NCBI RefSeq assembly: GCF_023229105.1
Contig: NZ_JALNZY010000012.1
Span: 1 to 41,318, forward strand
DNA from: Sulfurimonas sp.
GTDB lineage: Bacteria > Campylobacterota > Campylobacteria > Campylobacterales > Sulfurimonadaceae
Direction: 5' to 3'
DNA: 41,318 bases
Under the pieces are notes generated by a model, which ran no database searches, was not told where the DNA came from, and saw only the letters and a list, made by a program, of their open reading frames with translations. Numbering within the stretch: the first letter of the stretch is position 1; each line of letters opens with the position of its first letter. The position numbers and the translations under genes are program-made. Of this stretch, positions 8,552 to 17,219 are shown piece after piece.

Positions 8552-9532
8552 ATGTATTTAAAAGAGTTGAAGTTCTCTTTATGGGCTGATTTTATAGAAA
8601 GAGAGTTCTTAGATCATGAGTTTAAGAGGCTCATTGAAGATGGAATTATCAATGGCGCTACCTCTAATCCTGCAATATTCAAAAACGCAATATTAAGTTC
8701 AGGTGCATATAAGAAACAGCTCTCTACCCTAGATGCGCTATCTCCAAAACAGAAGTATGAGGCTTTGGCGCAGGTAGACATACAAAAAGCAGCGGATATT
8801 CTACGTCCTCTTTATGAGAAGGGGGATGACGGCTATGTCAGCATCGAGGTAGATCCGTATCTTTGTGACAATGCAGAGGCGACTATCAAAGAGGGAAAAA
8901 GACTCTTTAGCGAGATAAATCGCAAAAATGTTATGATAAAAATTCCTGCTACAGAAGCAGGATATATCGCTATGAAAGAACTTGTAGGCAGTTCTATACC
9001 TGTAAATGCGACGCTTGTGTTTAAAAAATCACAGGCTATTGCATGTGCGGAGGCTTTTAGAGAGGGCTTAGCACAAAACAAAACAGAGGTTGACACAGTT
9101 ATCAGTGTTTTTGTCAGCAGAATTGATAGAGCGCTTGATGAAGAGCTGGCAAAAAATGGTGTTGAGAGGGCACTTAGTGGGATATATAACAGCGCAGATA
9201 TTTATGCCAAAGTGAAAGAGATGGGAGTCAAGAGTTGCAGGACACTCTTCGCAAGCACGGGGGTAAAAGATGATTCCCTGCCACCTCACTACTATATAGA
9301 GAAACTTTTAGCATATAACAGCATAAATACTGCTCCCATAGATACGATAAAAGCGTTTCATCTAAATGGAGGCAAAAAGAGTGCCTTACCGATTCCAGCC
9401 CAGATTATAAAAGAGCATTTTAAGAAAATCAAGGGTTTGGGTATAGATTTTGATGCTGTTTTGGATAAGCAAGTATCGGAGGGACTTAAATCTTTTAAAG
9501 ATGCCTTTAAAGAGATACTGGAGTCGCTATGA
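8552..9532 (+). CDS. tal: Transaldolase
   Basis: Transaldolase transfers a dihydroxyacetone unit in the non-oxidative pentose phosphate pathway. The 326-residue protein begins near SLWADFIEREF, then has GATSNPAIF (the TSNPxiF motif), SIEVDPYL, MIKIPATEAGY (Schiff-base Lys in the KIPAT motif), NATLVF, and VSVFVSRID. It resembles the long TalB/TAL-PGI-like form often seen in Campylobacterota and not the short 220-residue type. The end overlaps the pilT start as ATGA. Linkage to pilT is probably only transcriptional. Confidence 0.93.
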   Translation: MYLKELKFSLWADFIEREFLDHEFKRLIEDGIINGATSNPAIFKNAILSSGAYKKQLSTLDALSPKQKYEALAQVDIQKAADILRPLYEKGDDGYVSIEVDPYLCDNAEATIKEGKRLFSEINRKNVMIKIPATEAGYIAMKELVGSSIPVNATLVFKKSQAIACAEAFREGLAQNKTEVDTVISVFVSRIDRALDEELAKNGVERALSGIYNSADIYAKVKEMGVKSCRTLFASTGVKDDSLPPHYYIEKLLAYNSINTAPIDTIKAFHLNGGKKSALPIPAQIIKEHFKKIKGLGIDFDAVLDKQVSEGLKSFKDAFKEILESL

Positions 9533-10725
9533 ATAAAAATAAAAATGAAGTAGATATTACTCAGCTAACATTTGAGCAGACAAAAAAGATTAGAGCATAT
9601 CTAAAAAAACTGATAGAAAATGGTGGAAGTGACTTGCATGTCAAATCTAATGGTGTGATTAGAGCACGGATTAACGGAGCAATTATTCCATTTTCAGGAA
9701 GTATTTTCTCTTACGAGGACGCGATGACTCTCTCAAAAGAGATTTTAAGAAGCAGATTTTCGGAGTTAGTTGAAAATAAAGAGGTTGACTTAGTTTATCA
9801 ATTTGATGAGCGCAACCGTTTTCGTGTAAATATTTTCTTTCAAACAGATGGACCCTCTTTTGTGTTTCGTGCTATTCCTATGAATATTCCAACTATTGAT
9901 GAGATGAATTATCCTGAAATGGTTAGAGCTTTTGCTAAAGAATCACGCGGGCTTATTCTTGTTACCGGAACGACGGGTAGCGGCAAGTCAACGACGCTTG
10001 CAGCTATGATACATGAGATAAATATAACGCAAAAAAAGCATATTATAACAATAGAAGATCCTATTGAGTTTGTGCACAAAGATAGAGGATGTATAATAAA
10101 TCAGCGCTCAGTTGGTCAAGACACGCTCTCTTTTGACAGAGCTTTAAGAGCTGCTCTTCGCGAGGATCCGGATATCATTTTAGTCGGTGAGATGAGAGAC
10201 CGCGAAACAATAGAGCTTGCCCTTCATGCGGCAGATACCGGTCACTTGGTATTTTCGACCCTGCATACTGTAGATGCAAAGGAGACGATTAACCGTATTA
10301 TTGCAATTTTTCCTAATGAGGAGCAAAACCGTGTTCGTCTCTCTCTTGCTGGGGTGTTAAAGGGTGTAATTTCTCAAAGACTTATCCCAACAAAAGAGAA
10401 TAAGCGGGTTGCAGCAATGGAGATACTTGTAAAAACTCCAACTATTGAGAAGCTGATTTTAGAGAACCGAGATTATGAGATTAAAGAAGCGATAGAAAAG
10501 GGTCGAGAGCACTACAAATCGCAAAGTTTTGACCAGCATATTCTGGATATTTACAATGCAGGAATTATTACAAAAGATAGAGCTAAAGATTATGCGACAA
10601 GTGCTTCTGATTTGGAATTAAAAATGAGCGGGTTAAACAGCGGCAAAGCTGCTGATACACTTAAAAAGCCAGAGAAAAACGGTAATGACATAGTTTTGGA
10701 TGATGATATTTTTGATTTAAAATAA
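9529..10725 (+). CDS. pilT: PilT-like type IV pilus retraction ATPase
   Basis: PilT-family hexameric ATPases drive type IV pilus retraction (twitching, DNA uptake, surface sensing). The 398-residue protein has an N-terminal PAS-like region with SDLHVKSN (about 35-42), Walker A GTTGSGKST (about 147-155), the Asp box ITIEDPIEF, Walker B with PDIILVGEMRD, and the His box FSTLHTVDA. ALREDPDIILVGEMRD and the absence of the zinc-binding tetracysteine of GspE/PilB point to PilT or PilU. The last 40 residues are charged and low-complexity. No pilus genes are adjacent. The start overlaps the tal stop (ATGA). Confidence 0.9.
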   Translation: MNKNKNEVDITQLTFEQTKKIRAYLKKLIENGGSDLHVKSNGVIRARINGAIIPFSGSIFSYEDAMTLSKEILRSRFSELVENKEVDLVYQFDERNRFRVNIFFQTDGPSFVFRAIPMNIPTIDEMNYPEMVRAFAKESRGLILVTGTTGSGKSTTLAAMIHEINITQKKHIITIEDPIEFVHKDRGCIINQRSVGQDTLSFDRALRAALREDPDIILVGEMRDRETIELALHAADTGHLVFSTLHTVDAKETINRIIAIFPNEEQNRVRLSLAGVLKGVISQRLIPTKENKRVAAMEILVKTPTIEKLILENRDYEIKEAIEKGREHYKSQSFDQHILDIYNAGIITKDRAKDYATSASDLELKMSGLNSGKAADTLKKPEKNGNDIVLDDDIFDLK

Positions 10726-10732
10726 CTTTTAA

Positions 10733-10760
10733 TTGCACTTAAAGCTTAAAAATGTATAAT
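10733..10760 (+). promoter_or_regulatory. Predicted promoter of rplY-pth
   Basis: TTGCAC (10733-10738) lies 16 bases before TATAAT (10755-10760). An AAGGA ribosome binding site sits at about 10779. The -10 is strong and the -35 partial. The promoter starts the rplY-pth unit. Confidence 0.55.
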
Positions 10761-10788
10761 TGCAAATATTTTTTATTAAGGATTTAAT

Positions 10789-11325
10789 ATGTTAGAAGGC
10801 ATTATTAGAGAGAGTATTGGCAAAAAAGGCACGAAAGCACTTCGCCGTGATGGTTATCTAATTGCAAATATTTACGGAAAAGGGCTTGAAAATATTCATG
10901 CTGCATTTAAAGAAAATGAGTATATCCGTACTGTTCGCAACAAAGATACTTTGGCATTTGCAGTTAGTGTTGGTGGCAAAAAGATGAATGTTGTTGTTCA
11001 ATCATATGAGGCACATCCTGTAACAGCGAAGCTTTTACATGTAGATTTAATGGTAGCACAATCTGGTGTTGTGACACATTATCATATACCAGTTGTTCCA
11101 CAAGGTGATGCGATAGGACTTAAAAATAAAGGTCTTATTCACGTTTCAAAACCTCGTTTAAGAGTAAAAGCTGCAATAGAAAACGTTCCAAATGCTATCT
11201 TTGTTGATGTTGCAAAAATGGATGTCGGCGATTCAAAACTACTTCGCGATATAGCAAAAATACCAAATATCACATTCACAGATGCTGATCGTGTATCTGT
11301 ACTGAGTGTAATAAAAGCTAAGTAA
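10789..11325 (+). CDS. rplY: 50S ribosomal protein L25 (CTC/TL5 long form)
   Basis: L25 binds 5S rRNA in the central protuberance of the large subunit. The 178-residue protein has the L25 5S-binding domain at the N terminus (GxxxRRDGYLIANIYGKG, about 14-32) and a C-terminal beta domain (HYHIPVVPQGDAIGLKNKG onward), so it is the two-domain CTC/TL5 type. It has a well-placed AAGGAT ribosome binding site and its own promoter. Two bases separate it from pth, a common rplY-pth pairing. Confidence 0.95.
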   Translation: MLEGIIRESIGKKGTKALRRDGYLIANIYGKGLENIHAAFKENEYIRTVRNKDTLAFAVSVGGKKMNVVVQSYEAHPVTAKLLHVDLMVAQSGVVTHYHIPVVPQGDAIGLKNKGLIHVSKPRLRVKAAIENVPNAIFVDVAKMDVGDSKLLRDIAKIPNITFTDADRVSVLSVIKAK

Positions 11326-11327
11326 TT

Positions 11328-11885
11328 ATGCTAATAGTCGGTCTAGGAAATCCTGGTCCGAATTATCAGCACACTCGTCATAACATAGGATTTATGGTTA
11401 TTGACGAGCTTGTTAAAAGAAATAGCGCACAAAAACTCTCCTCCTCTTCATTTAACGCAAAACTCTATAAATTTTCAAACAATTTTTTATTAAAACCGCT
11501 TACTTTTATGAATCTCTCAGGCATTGCAATTGCAGCTGTTAAAAAATTTTATAAAATTGATGAAGTAGTTGTAGTGCATGATGATTTAGATCTCCCCTTT
11601 GGTACGCTTCGTTTAAAAAAAGGCGGTGGAAATGGCGGACATAACGGACTAAAATCAGCAGATGAGCATATATCAAGAGAGTATATCAGAGTCAGAATGG
11701 GTATCGGCAAACCTGAACATAAAGGCGAGGTCTCCTCTTATGTTTTAAGCGATTTTAGCAAAGAGGAGCGGGAACATTTGGTTCAATGGATCTCTTTTGC
11801 ATGTGAGGCTGTTGAGTTTTTACTTGAACATTCACTCGAAGATGCAAGCGCTAAATATACGATTAGAAAATTTCAGCTAAAATAG
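11328..11885 (+). CDS. pth: Peptidyl-tRNA hydrolase
   Basis: Pth cleaves peptidyl-tRNA released by stalled ribosomes and recycles the tRNA. The 185-residue protein has VGLGNPGPNY (3-12), TRHNIGF with the catalytic His, KPLTFMNLSG, VVHDDLDLPFG with the catalytic Asp, and KKGGGNGGHNGLKS. All family signatures are intact and the length is normal. It is two bases downstream of rplY. Confidence 0.96.
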   Translation: MLIVGLGNPGPNYQHTRHNIGFMVIDELVKRNSAQKLSSSSFNAKLYKFSNNFLLKPLTFMNLSGIAIAAVKKFYKIDEVVVVHDDLDLPFGTLRLKKGGGNGGHNGLKSADEHISREYIRVRMGIGKPEHKGEVSSYVLSDFSKEEREHLVQWISFACEAVEFLLEHSLEDASAKYTIRKFQLK

Positions 11886-11914
11886 CATCAACTTTTTAAT
11901 CGGATTTGCATACT

Positions 11915-12985
11915 ATGTTGGCTTTTAAATATATCTCTTTTCACTATCTAAAATATTTTTTTATTATCTTGATTTCGCTTGTCCTTTTTTTAGTCGGGTT
12001 TGACTATATGCAGAGTGCAGATAAGTTAGATATATCGGCTAACTTACTTCTTATATATCTTGTGTACAAAACATTTTTTGCTATTGATATACTTCTTCCT
12101 CTTTCACTTGTATTTGCTATGATTAGCACAAAAATTTTTCTTATTCGCTCAAATGCACTTGTCTCCTTCTACTCTCTTGGATACTCAAGAGTAGATATTC
12201 TTAAACCATTTGTTGTCGTATCTACCGCCGTTATACTTCTTTTTATCTTCTTGCATTCAGTCTCTAATTTTGCACACTCGGATGAGATGGCAAAAAATAT
12301 TCGTAAAAATGCCCAATACCTTAGTCCCACAAGAGACCTCTTCTTCACATATAAGGATAAATTTGTATATTTTTCAAAGATGCTGCCGCTTCAAGAGAGT
12401 GCTGAGGATATACGGGTTTTTAGTTTTACCAACAACTTCTTAAAAGAGGTTTTGGTAGCAAAAAAAGCTAGCTATAGAGGAGATTCATGGCATATAAACG
12501 TTGCAGATATTATCACTAAACCAGACGATATTAGTTTTGATTCATTAGGGATAAAAGTAACACAAGAAAAAAATCTAGAAATTCTTCAAGGTTTTCGCCC
12601 GAAGATGCTAGATCAGGTTTATGAGGGAAAAGTTAACTTTACTATAAAAGATGCCATTGATGCATATTCGCTTCTAAAAGAACAAAATATAAATACAGAT
12701 CTTATCAAGAGTTCCTTATACAAAATATTTGTTTATCCATTTTTCGTACCGAGTCTTATTGTGATTATTTTTTTCTTTGTTCCTGTTAGTGTGAGGTTTT
12801 TAAATGTTTCGCTTTTTAGTTTTGGAGCCATTATTTCATCGATGTTGATATGGGCAATCCTGTTTGCACTTATTGAACTCTCTAGTCATAAAACATTGTC
12901 AAGCGAAGTCGGGATACTCCTTCCGGTATTTATTCTCTTTTTGATTGCTCTAAGGCAGTGGAGACGATATCGCCTAGCTACATAA
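11915..12985 (+). CDS. LptF/LptG-family lipopolysaccharide export permease
   Basis: The product is a YjgP/YjgQ-family membrane subunit of the LptB2FG transporter that extracts lipopolysaccharide from the inner membrane. From the ATG at 11915 it is 356 residues: a first helix after FKYISFHYLKYF, helices near residues 45-65 and 95-115, a periplasmic beta-jellyroll part (about 120-260) and three C-terminal helices. The reading frame could begin at a TTG at 11906, but a CGGA sequence ten bases upstream fits the ATG and lies too close to the TTG. Whether it is LptF or LptG cannot be decided here. pth is about 30 bases upstream. Confidence 0.85.
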   Translation: MLAFKYISFHYLKYFFIILISLVLFLVGFDYMQSADKLDISANLLLIYLVYKTFFAIDILLPLSLVFAMISTKIFLIRSNALVSFYSLGYSRVDILKPFVVVSTAVILLFIFLHSVSNFAHSDEMAKNIRKNAQYLSPTRDLFFTYKDKFVYFSKMLPLQESAEDIRVFSFTNNFLKEVLVAKKASYRGDSWHINVADIITKPDDISFDSLGIKVTQEKNLEILQGFRPKMLDQVYEGKVNFTIKDAIDAYSLLKEQNINTDLIKSSLYKIFVYPFFVPSLIVIIFFFVPVSVRFLNVSLFSFGAIISSMLIWAILFALIELSSHKTLSSEVGILLPVFILFLIALRQWRRYRLAT

Positions 12986-13008
12986 CAAAAATATAAGTAC
13001 TTTTTAGG

Positions 13009-13014
13009 TAAAAT
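13009..13014 (+). promoter_or_regulatory. Predicted -10 box for the lysA operon
   Basis: TAAAAT in the 54-base gap before lysA would place transcription start near 13021, with TGGGA as the ribosome binding site. The -35 is not recognisable. Confidence 0.4.
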
Positions 13015-13039
13015 GCCTTAAAAAATATTTGGGACTTTT

Positions 13040-14251
13040 ATGATTAATTTTAAAGAACTTGCAGCTATATATAAAACCCCGCTTTATATATATGATTTAG
13101 ACTACATGACGCAACAGTATGAAGAGCTAAAAGAAGCCTTTAAAGGCAGAAAATCTCTTATGGCATATGCTATAAAATCCAACTCAAATCTTAGTATTAT
13201 TAAGCATTTTGCTTCTTTGGGAAGCGGCGCTGATTGTGTATCTATTGGCGAAGTTCGCCGTGCATTTTTAGCGGGTATTCCTAGTTACAAGATTATATTC
13301 TCAGGTGTTGGAAAGAGCGATGATGAGATACGTGAAGCTATACAAAAAGATATTTTATATATCAATGTTGAGAGTGAAGCGGAGCTTGGACGTGTTGAGC
13401 TTATTGCAAAGGAGCTTAAAGTGGCGTGCAGAATCAGCATAAGAGTAAATCCAAATATAGACCCTCTAACGCATCCTTATATCTCTACGGGGTTACATGA
13501 CAATAAATTTGGAGTAGAGATAGATACCGCAAAAAGAATGTATATTCGAGCGAATAACTCAGAGCATTTAGATCCAGTCGGAATTCATTTTCACATCGGT
13601 TCTCAGCTTACTGAACTAAAGCCTATCTATGAGTCTGCTGAGATTGTAGCCGACATGGTGCGCTCTCTTAAAAACATCAAGATAGAGTTGAAGTTTTTTG
13701 ATATCGGGGGAGGGCTTGGCATCAAGTATAAGGATGAGGTAACTATAAAACCTTATGACTATGCACAGGCGATACTCGGAACCTTAAAAGGGCTTGATTT
13801 GACTGTTATTTGTGAGCCGGGAAGATTTTTAACTGCAAATGCGGGATATTTTTTAACAAAAGTTCTTTATGAAAAGCAAAACGGTGCAAAAAGATTTGTC
13901 GTAGTAGATGGTGGGATGAATGACCTTCTTCGCCCTAGTCTCTATAATGCGTATCATGCAATCGAGGCAATTACAAAGAGTACAACAGCTAAGAGTAAGG
14001 CTGATGTAGTGGGACCTGTTTGCGAGAGTGGCGACTTTTTTGCAAAAGATTGCCTACTTCCGAGTTTAGAGCATAATGATTTGCTTGTAATTCATAGCGC
14101 CGGAGCTTACGGCTTTGGTATGGGGAGCAACTACAATACAAGAGGCAGAAGTGCAGAAGTTGCGCTCAAAGGCGGCGAGGCAAGACTTATTCGTAAACGA
14201 GAAGAGTTTGAAGATCTCATAGCGCTTGAGAAAGAATTTTTGGTTGATTAA
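13040..14251 (+). CDS. lysA: Diaminopimelate decarboxylase
   Basis: LysA decarboxylates meso-diaminopimelate to lysine with PLP. The 403-residue protein shows the PLP lysine in YAIKSNSN (Lys46), the fold-type III barrel, HFHIGSQ, the glycine loop DIGGGLGI, CEPGR, and the active-site cysteine in GPVCESGDF (the CESxD motif). The meso-DAP substrate also feeds peptidoglycan. The gene starts a long plus-strand run (HAD protein, pheA, hisC, fliF, fliG, fliH, dxs) with gaps under 20 bases. Confidence 0.96.
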   Translation: MINFKELAAIYKTPLYIYDLDYMTQQYEELKEAFKGRKSLMAYAIKSNSNLSIIKHFASLGSGADCVSIGEVRRAFLAGIPSYKIIFSGVGKSDDEIREAIQKDILYINVESEAELGRVELIAKELKVACRISIRVNPNIDPLTHPYISTGLHDNKFGVEIDTAKRMYIRANNSEHLDPVGIHFHIGSQLTELKPIYESAEIVADMVRSLKNIKIELKFFDIGGGLGIKYKDEVTIKPYDYAQAILGTLKGLDLTVICEPGRFLTANAGYFLTKVLYEKQNGAKRFVVVDGGMNDLLRPSLYNAYHAIEAITKSTTAKSKADVVGPVCESGDFFAKDCLLPSLEHNDLLVIHSAGAYGFGMGSNYNTRGRSAEVALKGGEARLIRKREEFEDLIALEKEFLVD

Positions 14252-14252
14252 G

Positions 14253-15029
14253 ATGTATTTTATAGATGTGCAGGGTACTTTAATTAGCGATACGGACAAA
14301 TCTCCTATCCGCGGAAGCATTGCGTTTATAAAGAAGCTAAATGAAGAAAAAATTCCATATATGATTATCACAAACAACACAAAAAAAGCCTCTAAAGATT
14401 TTTATAATTTTTTGCTCGCAAGCGGTTTTAGTTTTGATTTTTCTCGCTATCTTGACCCCCTGATGCTATTAGAATCAAGAGTGCAAAAAGAGTCGGTTGC
14501 AGCGTATGGGGCAGCAGAATTTTTGGAAGTTCTAAAAAAAATGGGGTACACGTTAAACTATGAAAATCCTAAGACGGTCTTAATTGCCATCAAGGAGAAT
14601 TTTTCTGCTGATGAGTATGCTCAGATGATTGATTTTTTACTAAGCGGAGCCTCTTTGGTAGGGATGCATGAGACATCAATATATGCAAAAAACTCTAAAA
14701 GATACCCCGGAGTCGGAGCAATTTTAAAGATGCTGGAGTTTGCAACATCTAGTAGTTATGATGTTGTTGGCAAGCCGAGCATCTCCTTTTATAAGGAAGC
14801 TCTAAAAAGAGCGCAGGAGCAAAAAAGCAACGTAAGTTTTAGTGATATAATTATTATAAGCGATGATGTAAAGGGCGATTTAGGCGGAGCAAAAGAGCTG
14901 GGAATGAAGACAATCTTTGTTACAAGCGGAAAGTATAAGAGTGCTAAAGAGATAGTCCCTTTTTTAAAAGAGGAGCTAAAGCCTGACTCTGTTTATGCCG
15001 ACATGCAAGAAATTTTGGAGACGTTATGA
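14253..15029 (+). CDS. HAD superfamily hydrolase, NagD-like (class IIA), with altered motif I
   Basis: The protein belongs to the HAD phosphatase superfamily, class IIA: MYFIDVQGTLI at the start, IITNNTKK as motif II, a C2 cap (about 70-170), a lysine in VVGKPS, and ISDDVKGDLGGAKELG as the acidic motif IV. Motif I reads D-V-Q-G-T where the normal pattern is D-x-D-G-T, so the general acid/base Asp is a Gln. The longest frame opens at a TTG inside lysA, but the ATG one base after the lysA stop (14253) gives the expected N terminus and 258 residues. Its end overlaps pheA as ATGA. The substrate is unknown; a role beside lysine or phenylalanine synthesis is only suggested by position. Confidence 0.82.
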   Translation: MYFIDVQGTLISDTDKSPIRGSIAFIKKLNEEKIPYMIITNNTKKASKDFYNFLLASGFSFDFSRYLDPLMLLESRVQKESVAAYGAAEFLEVLKKMGYTLNYENPKTVLIAIKENFSADEYAQMIDFLLSGASLVGMHETSIYAKNSKRYPGVGAILKMLEFATSSSYDVVGKPSISFYKEALKRAQEQKSNVSFSDIIIISDDVKGDLGGAKELGMKTIFVTSGKYKSAKEIVPFLKEELKPDSVYADMQEILETL

Positions 15030-16117
15030 AAACTTTAGATGAGTGTAGAGGTGCTATAGATGCCATTGATGATGAGTTGTTAAAACTGCTTAATCATAGA
15101 ATGGAAGTTGTTAAAAGAGTCGGTGAGATTAAAAGAAGCAATGATGGAGCCATTTATAGACCCGAGAGAGAAAAAGCAATAATACAGAGATTGACGCAAA
15201 ACAGTATAGAACAAAACGGTCTTTTAAATGCGGCTGCCATTGAAGCGATATTTTTGGAGATTTTTGCAGTTGCAAGAAACTTGGAGCTTCCAGAACGCAT
15301 AGCTTATCTCGGTCCTGAGGGAAGTTTTACGCATCAAGCGGCTGAGAGCCGTTTTGGGGCTATGAGCGACTACCTCTCTCTTAGTTCGATTCACTCTGTT
15401 TTTAAGACGCTTGAGGCAAAAAGGGCAAAGTTTGGCGTAGTTCCGATTGAAAATTCTAGAGATGGTGTTGTCGGCGAAACGCTAGATCTGCTTGTTAAGA
15501 GCCCCCTAAGAATTGTTGCCGAATTTTACATGCCCATTCATATGTCTTTTGCGACAAAAGCGAAAAAATTGAGCCAAATTACTAAGATATACTCAAAAGA
15601 TAAAGGGTTTGGGCAGTGCAGAGAGTTTTTGCAGGAGCATAATCTATTTAATGTCGAGCAAATTCCTGTTGAATCGACTGCAAAGGCGGCAATATTAGCA
15701 GCTGAGACACCAAATTCTGCGGCTATATGTAGCCATATTGCTGCAAAGCTTTACGGTGTTCCGACTATGTTTGACCATGTTGAGGATGATATAGGTTCAC
15801 AGACAAGATTTGTGATACTAAGTGACTTTAAAAATGAGAAAAGCGAAGATGATAAAACATCTATTTTAGTGAGGCTTAAAGATTCTGTAAAAGCGGGTTC
15901 CCTAGTTAGCTTTTTACAGGATTTTGATGATAAAAAGATAAATTTTTCAAAAATAGAGTCTCGCCCCTTAAAAGAAAAGGGTGGGTTTAATTATCTCTTT
16001 TTTATGGATTTTTATGGACATATAGATGATGAAAACGTTCAAGAAGTATTGCAAAAACATAAGGAAGAGGTAACTTGGCTAGGAAGTTACGTAAAAGGTG
16101 AAGAGATTGGAATTTAA
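15026..16117 (+). CDS. pheA: Bifunctional chorismate mutase/prephenate dehydratase (P-protein)
   Basis: PheA converts chorismate to prephenate and then to phenylpyruvate for phenylalanine synthesis. The 363 residues form three parts: an AroQ chorismate mutase (about 1-85, with CRGAIDAIDDELLKLLNHR and Arg/Lys/Glu contacts), a prephenate dehydratase (about 92-275, AYLGPEGSFTHQAA, PIENSRDGVVGETLD, DIGSQTRF with the catalytic TRF), and a C-terminal ACT domain with the ESRP motif that normally gives feedback control by phenylalanine. It overlaps the HAD gene at its start and hisC at its end. Confidence 0.96.
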   Translation: MKTLDECRGAIDAIDDELLKLLNHRMEVVKRVGEIKRSNDGAIYRPEREKAIIQRLTQNSIEQNGLLNAAAIEAIFLEIFAVARNLELPERIAYLGPEGSFTHQAAESRFGAMSDYLSLSSIHSVFKTLEAKRAKFGVVPIENSRDGVVGETLDLLVKSPLRIVAEFYMPIHMSFATKAKKLSQITKIYSKDKGFGQCREFLQEHNLFNVEQIPVESTAKAAILAAETPNSAAICSHIAAKLYGVPTMFDHVEDDIGSQTRFVILSDFKNEKSEDDKTSILVRLKDSVKAGSLVSFLQDFDDKKINFSKIESRPLKEKGGFNYLFFMDFYGHIDDENVQEVLQKHKEEVTWLGSYVKGEEIGI

Positions 16118-17201
16118 TAAAAATTTAGAAAATATCAAGACATACGAGGCTGGAAAGCCCATAGAGTTGGTTGTAAGAGAGTTTGGTATAGAGCCAAAAG
16201 ATATAGTCAAGCTTGCATCAAATGAAAACCCTTTAGGGTGCTCCCCTAGAGTCATTGAAGCAGTTGCTGCTATATTGCCGAAAATGGCCCTATATCCGGA
16301 TGATTCGATGATAAAGCTCAAAAATGCTTTGAGCGCAAGATATGAAGTACAAAACACTAATGTAATTATAGGTTCGGGGAGTGATCAAGTTATAGAGTTT
16401 CTTATCCACGCAAAAGCGCAGGCAGGCTCAAAAATATTGATGAACTCCATTACTTTTGCCATGTATGAGATATATGCAAAACATGTCGGAGCAGAGGTAA
16501 TTAGAACTACGTCGCAAGAGCATAACCTAGATGAGTTTTATGAGATGTACAAACAAGAAAAGCCGGAAATAATTTTTATATGCACGCCAAATAATCCAAC
16601 CGGTGATGCTTTAGATGCAGATAAGATATATGACTTTTTGAAGAAGATAGACAGCAATACTTTAGTTGTAATAGATGCGGCATACATGGAGTACGCTATA
16701 TATAAAGATGCAAAAAAAGAGATAGTACCAAAAGAGCTTATAGGGAAGTTTGAAAATGTAATTTTTCTGGGTACATTCTCTAAGGCGTATGGACTGGGCG
16801 GCATGAGAGTAGGATACGGCTTGGCAGATTCTAAAATTATACAAGAGCTGTATAAACTAAGACCGCCTTTTAACATTACCACACTTTCTCTTGAAGCTGC
16901 AAGCGAAGCTCTTAATGATAAAGAGTTTGTGAAAAAAAGTATAACTCTAAATTTTGAGCAGATGAAACGCTATGAAGAGTTTGCAAAAGAGCAAAAAATA
17001 GATATAATTGACAGTTATACTAATTTTGTAACATTGTGTCTAAGTGCTAAGCAGGACTCAACAAAGATAGCAAATCAGCTCTTAGAACAGGGAATGATAG
17101 TTAGAAATTTAAGCAGTTATGATATGAATGCAATCAGGGTAACAGTGGGTACGCATGAACAAAATAGTCGTTTTTTTAAGTTAGTAACACAATTTTTGTA
17201 A
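16107..17201 (+). CDS. hisC: Histidinol-phosphate aminotransferase
   Basis: HisC is a PLP aminotransferase of histidine synthesis. It may also act on aromatic substrates, which would fit its place directly after pheA. Visible motifs are ASNENPLG near residue 37, GSGSDQVIEF (cofactor phosphate loop), CTPNNPTGD, the Asp in VVIDAAYMEY, and the Schiff-base Lys in GTFSKAYGLGGMRVGY. A GTG at 16098 would begin MKRLEFNK, but the TTG at 16107 (MEFNKNLENI) matches the short MKFN-type N terminus known for the family and has AAGG nine bases upstream, so it is preferred. The start lies inside pheA. fliF begins 18 bases after its end. Confidence 0.9.
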   Translation: MEFNKNLENIKTYEAGKPIELVVREFGIEPKDIVKLASNENPLGCSPRVIEAVAAILPKMALYPDDSMIKLKNALSARYEVQNTNVIIGSGSDQVIEFLIHAKAQAGSKILMNSITFAMYEIYAKHVGAEVIRTTSQEHNLDEFYEMYKQEKPEIIFICTPNNPTGDALDADKIYDFLKKIDSNTLVVIDAAYMEYAIYKDAKKEIVPKELIGKFENVIFLGTFSKAYGLGGMRVGYGLADSKIIQELYKLRPPFNITTLSLEAASEALNDKEFVKKSITLNFEQMKRYEEFAKEQKIDIIDSYTNFVTLCLSAKQDSTKIANQLLEQGMIVRNLSSYDMNAIRVTVGTHEQNSRFFKLVTQFL

Positions 17202-17219
17202 TGGTAAAATGGGAAATTG

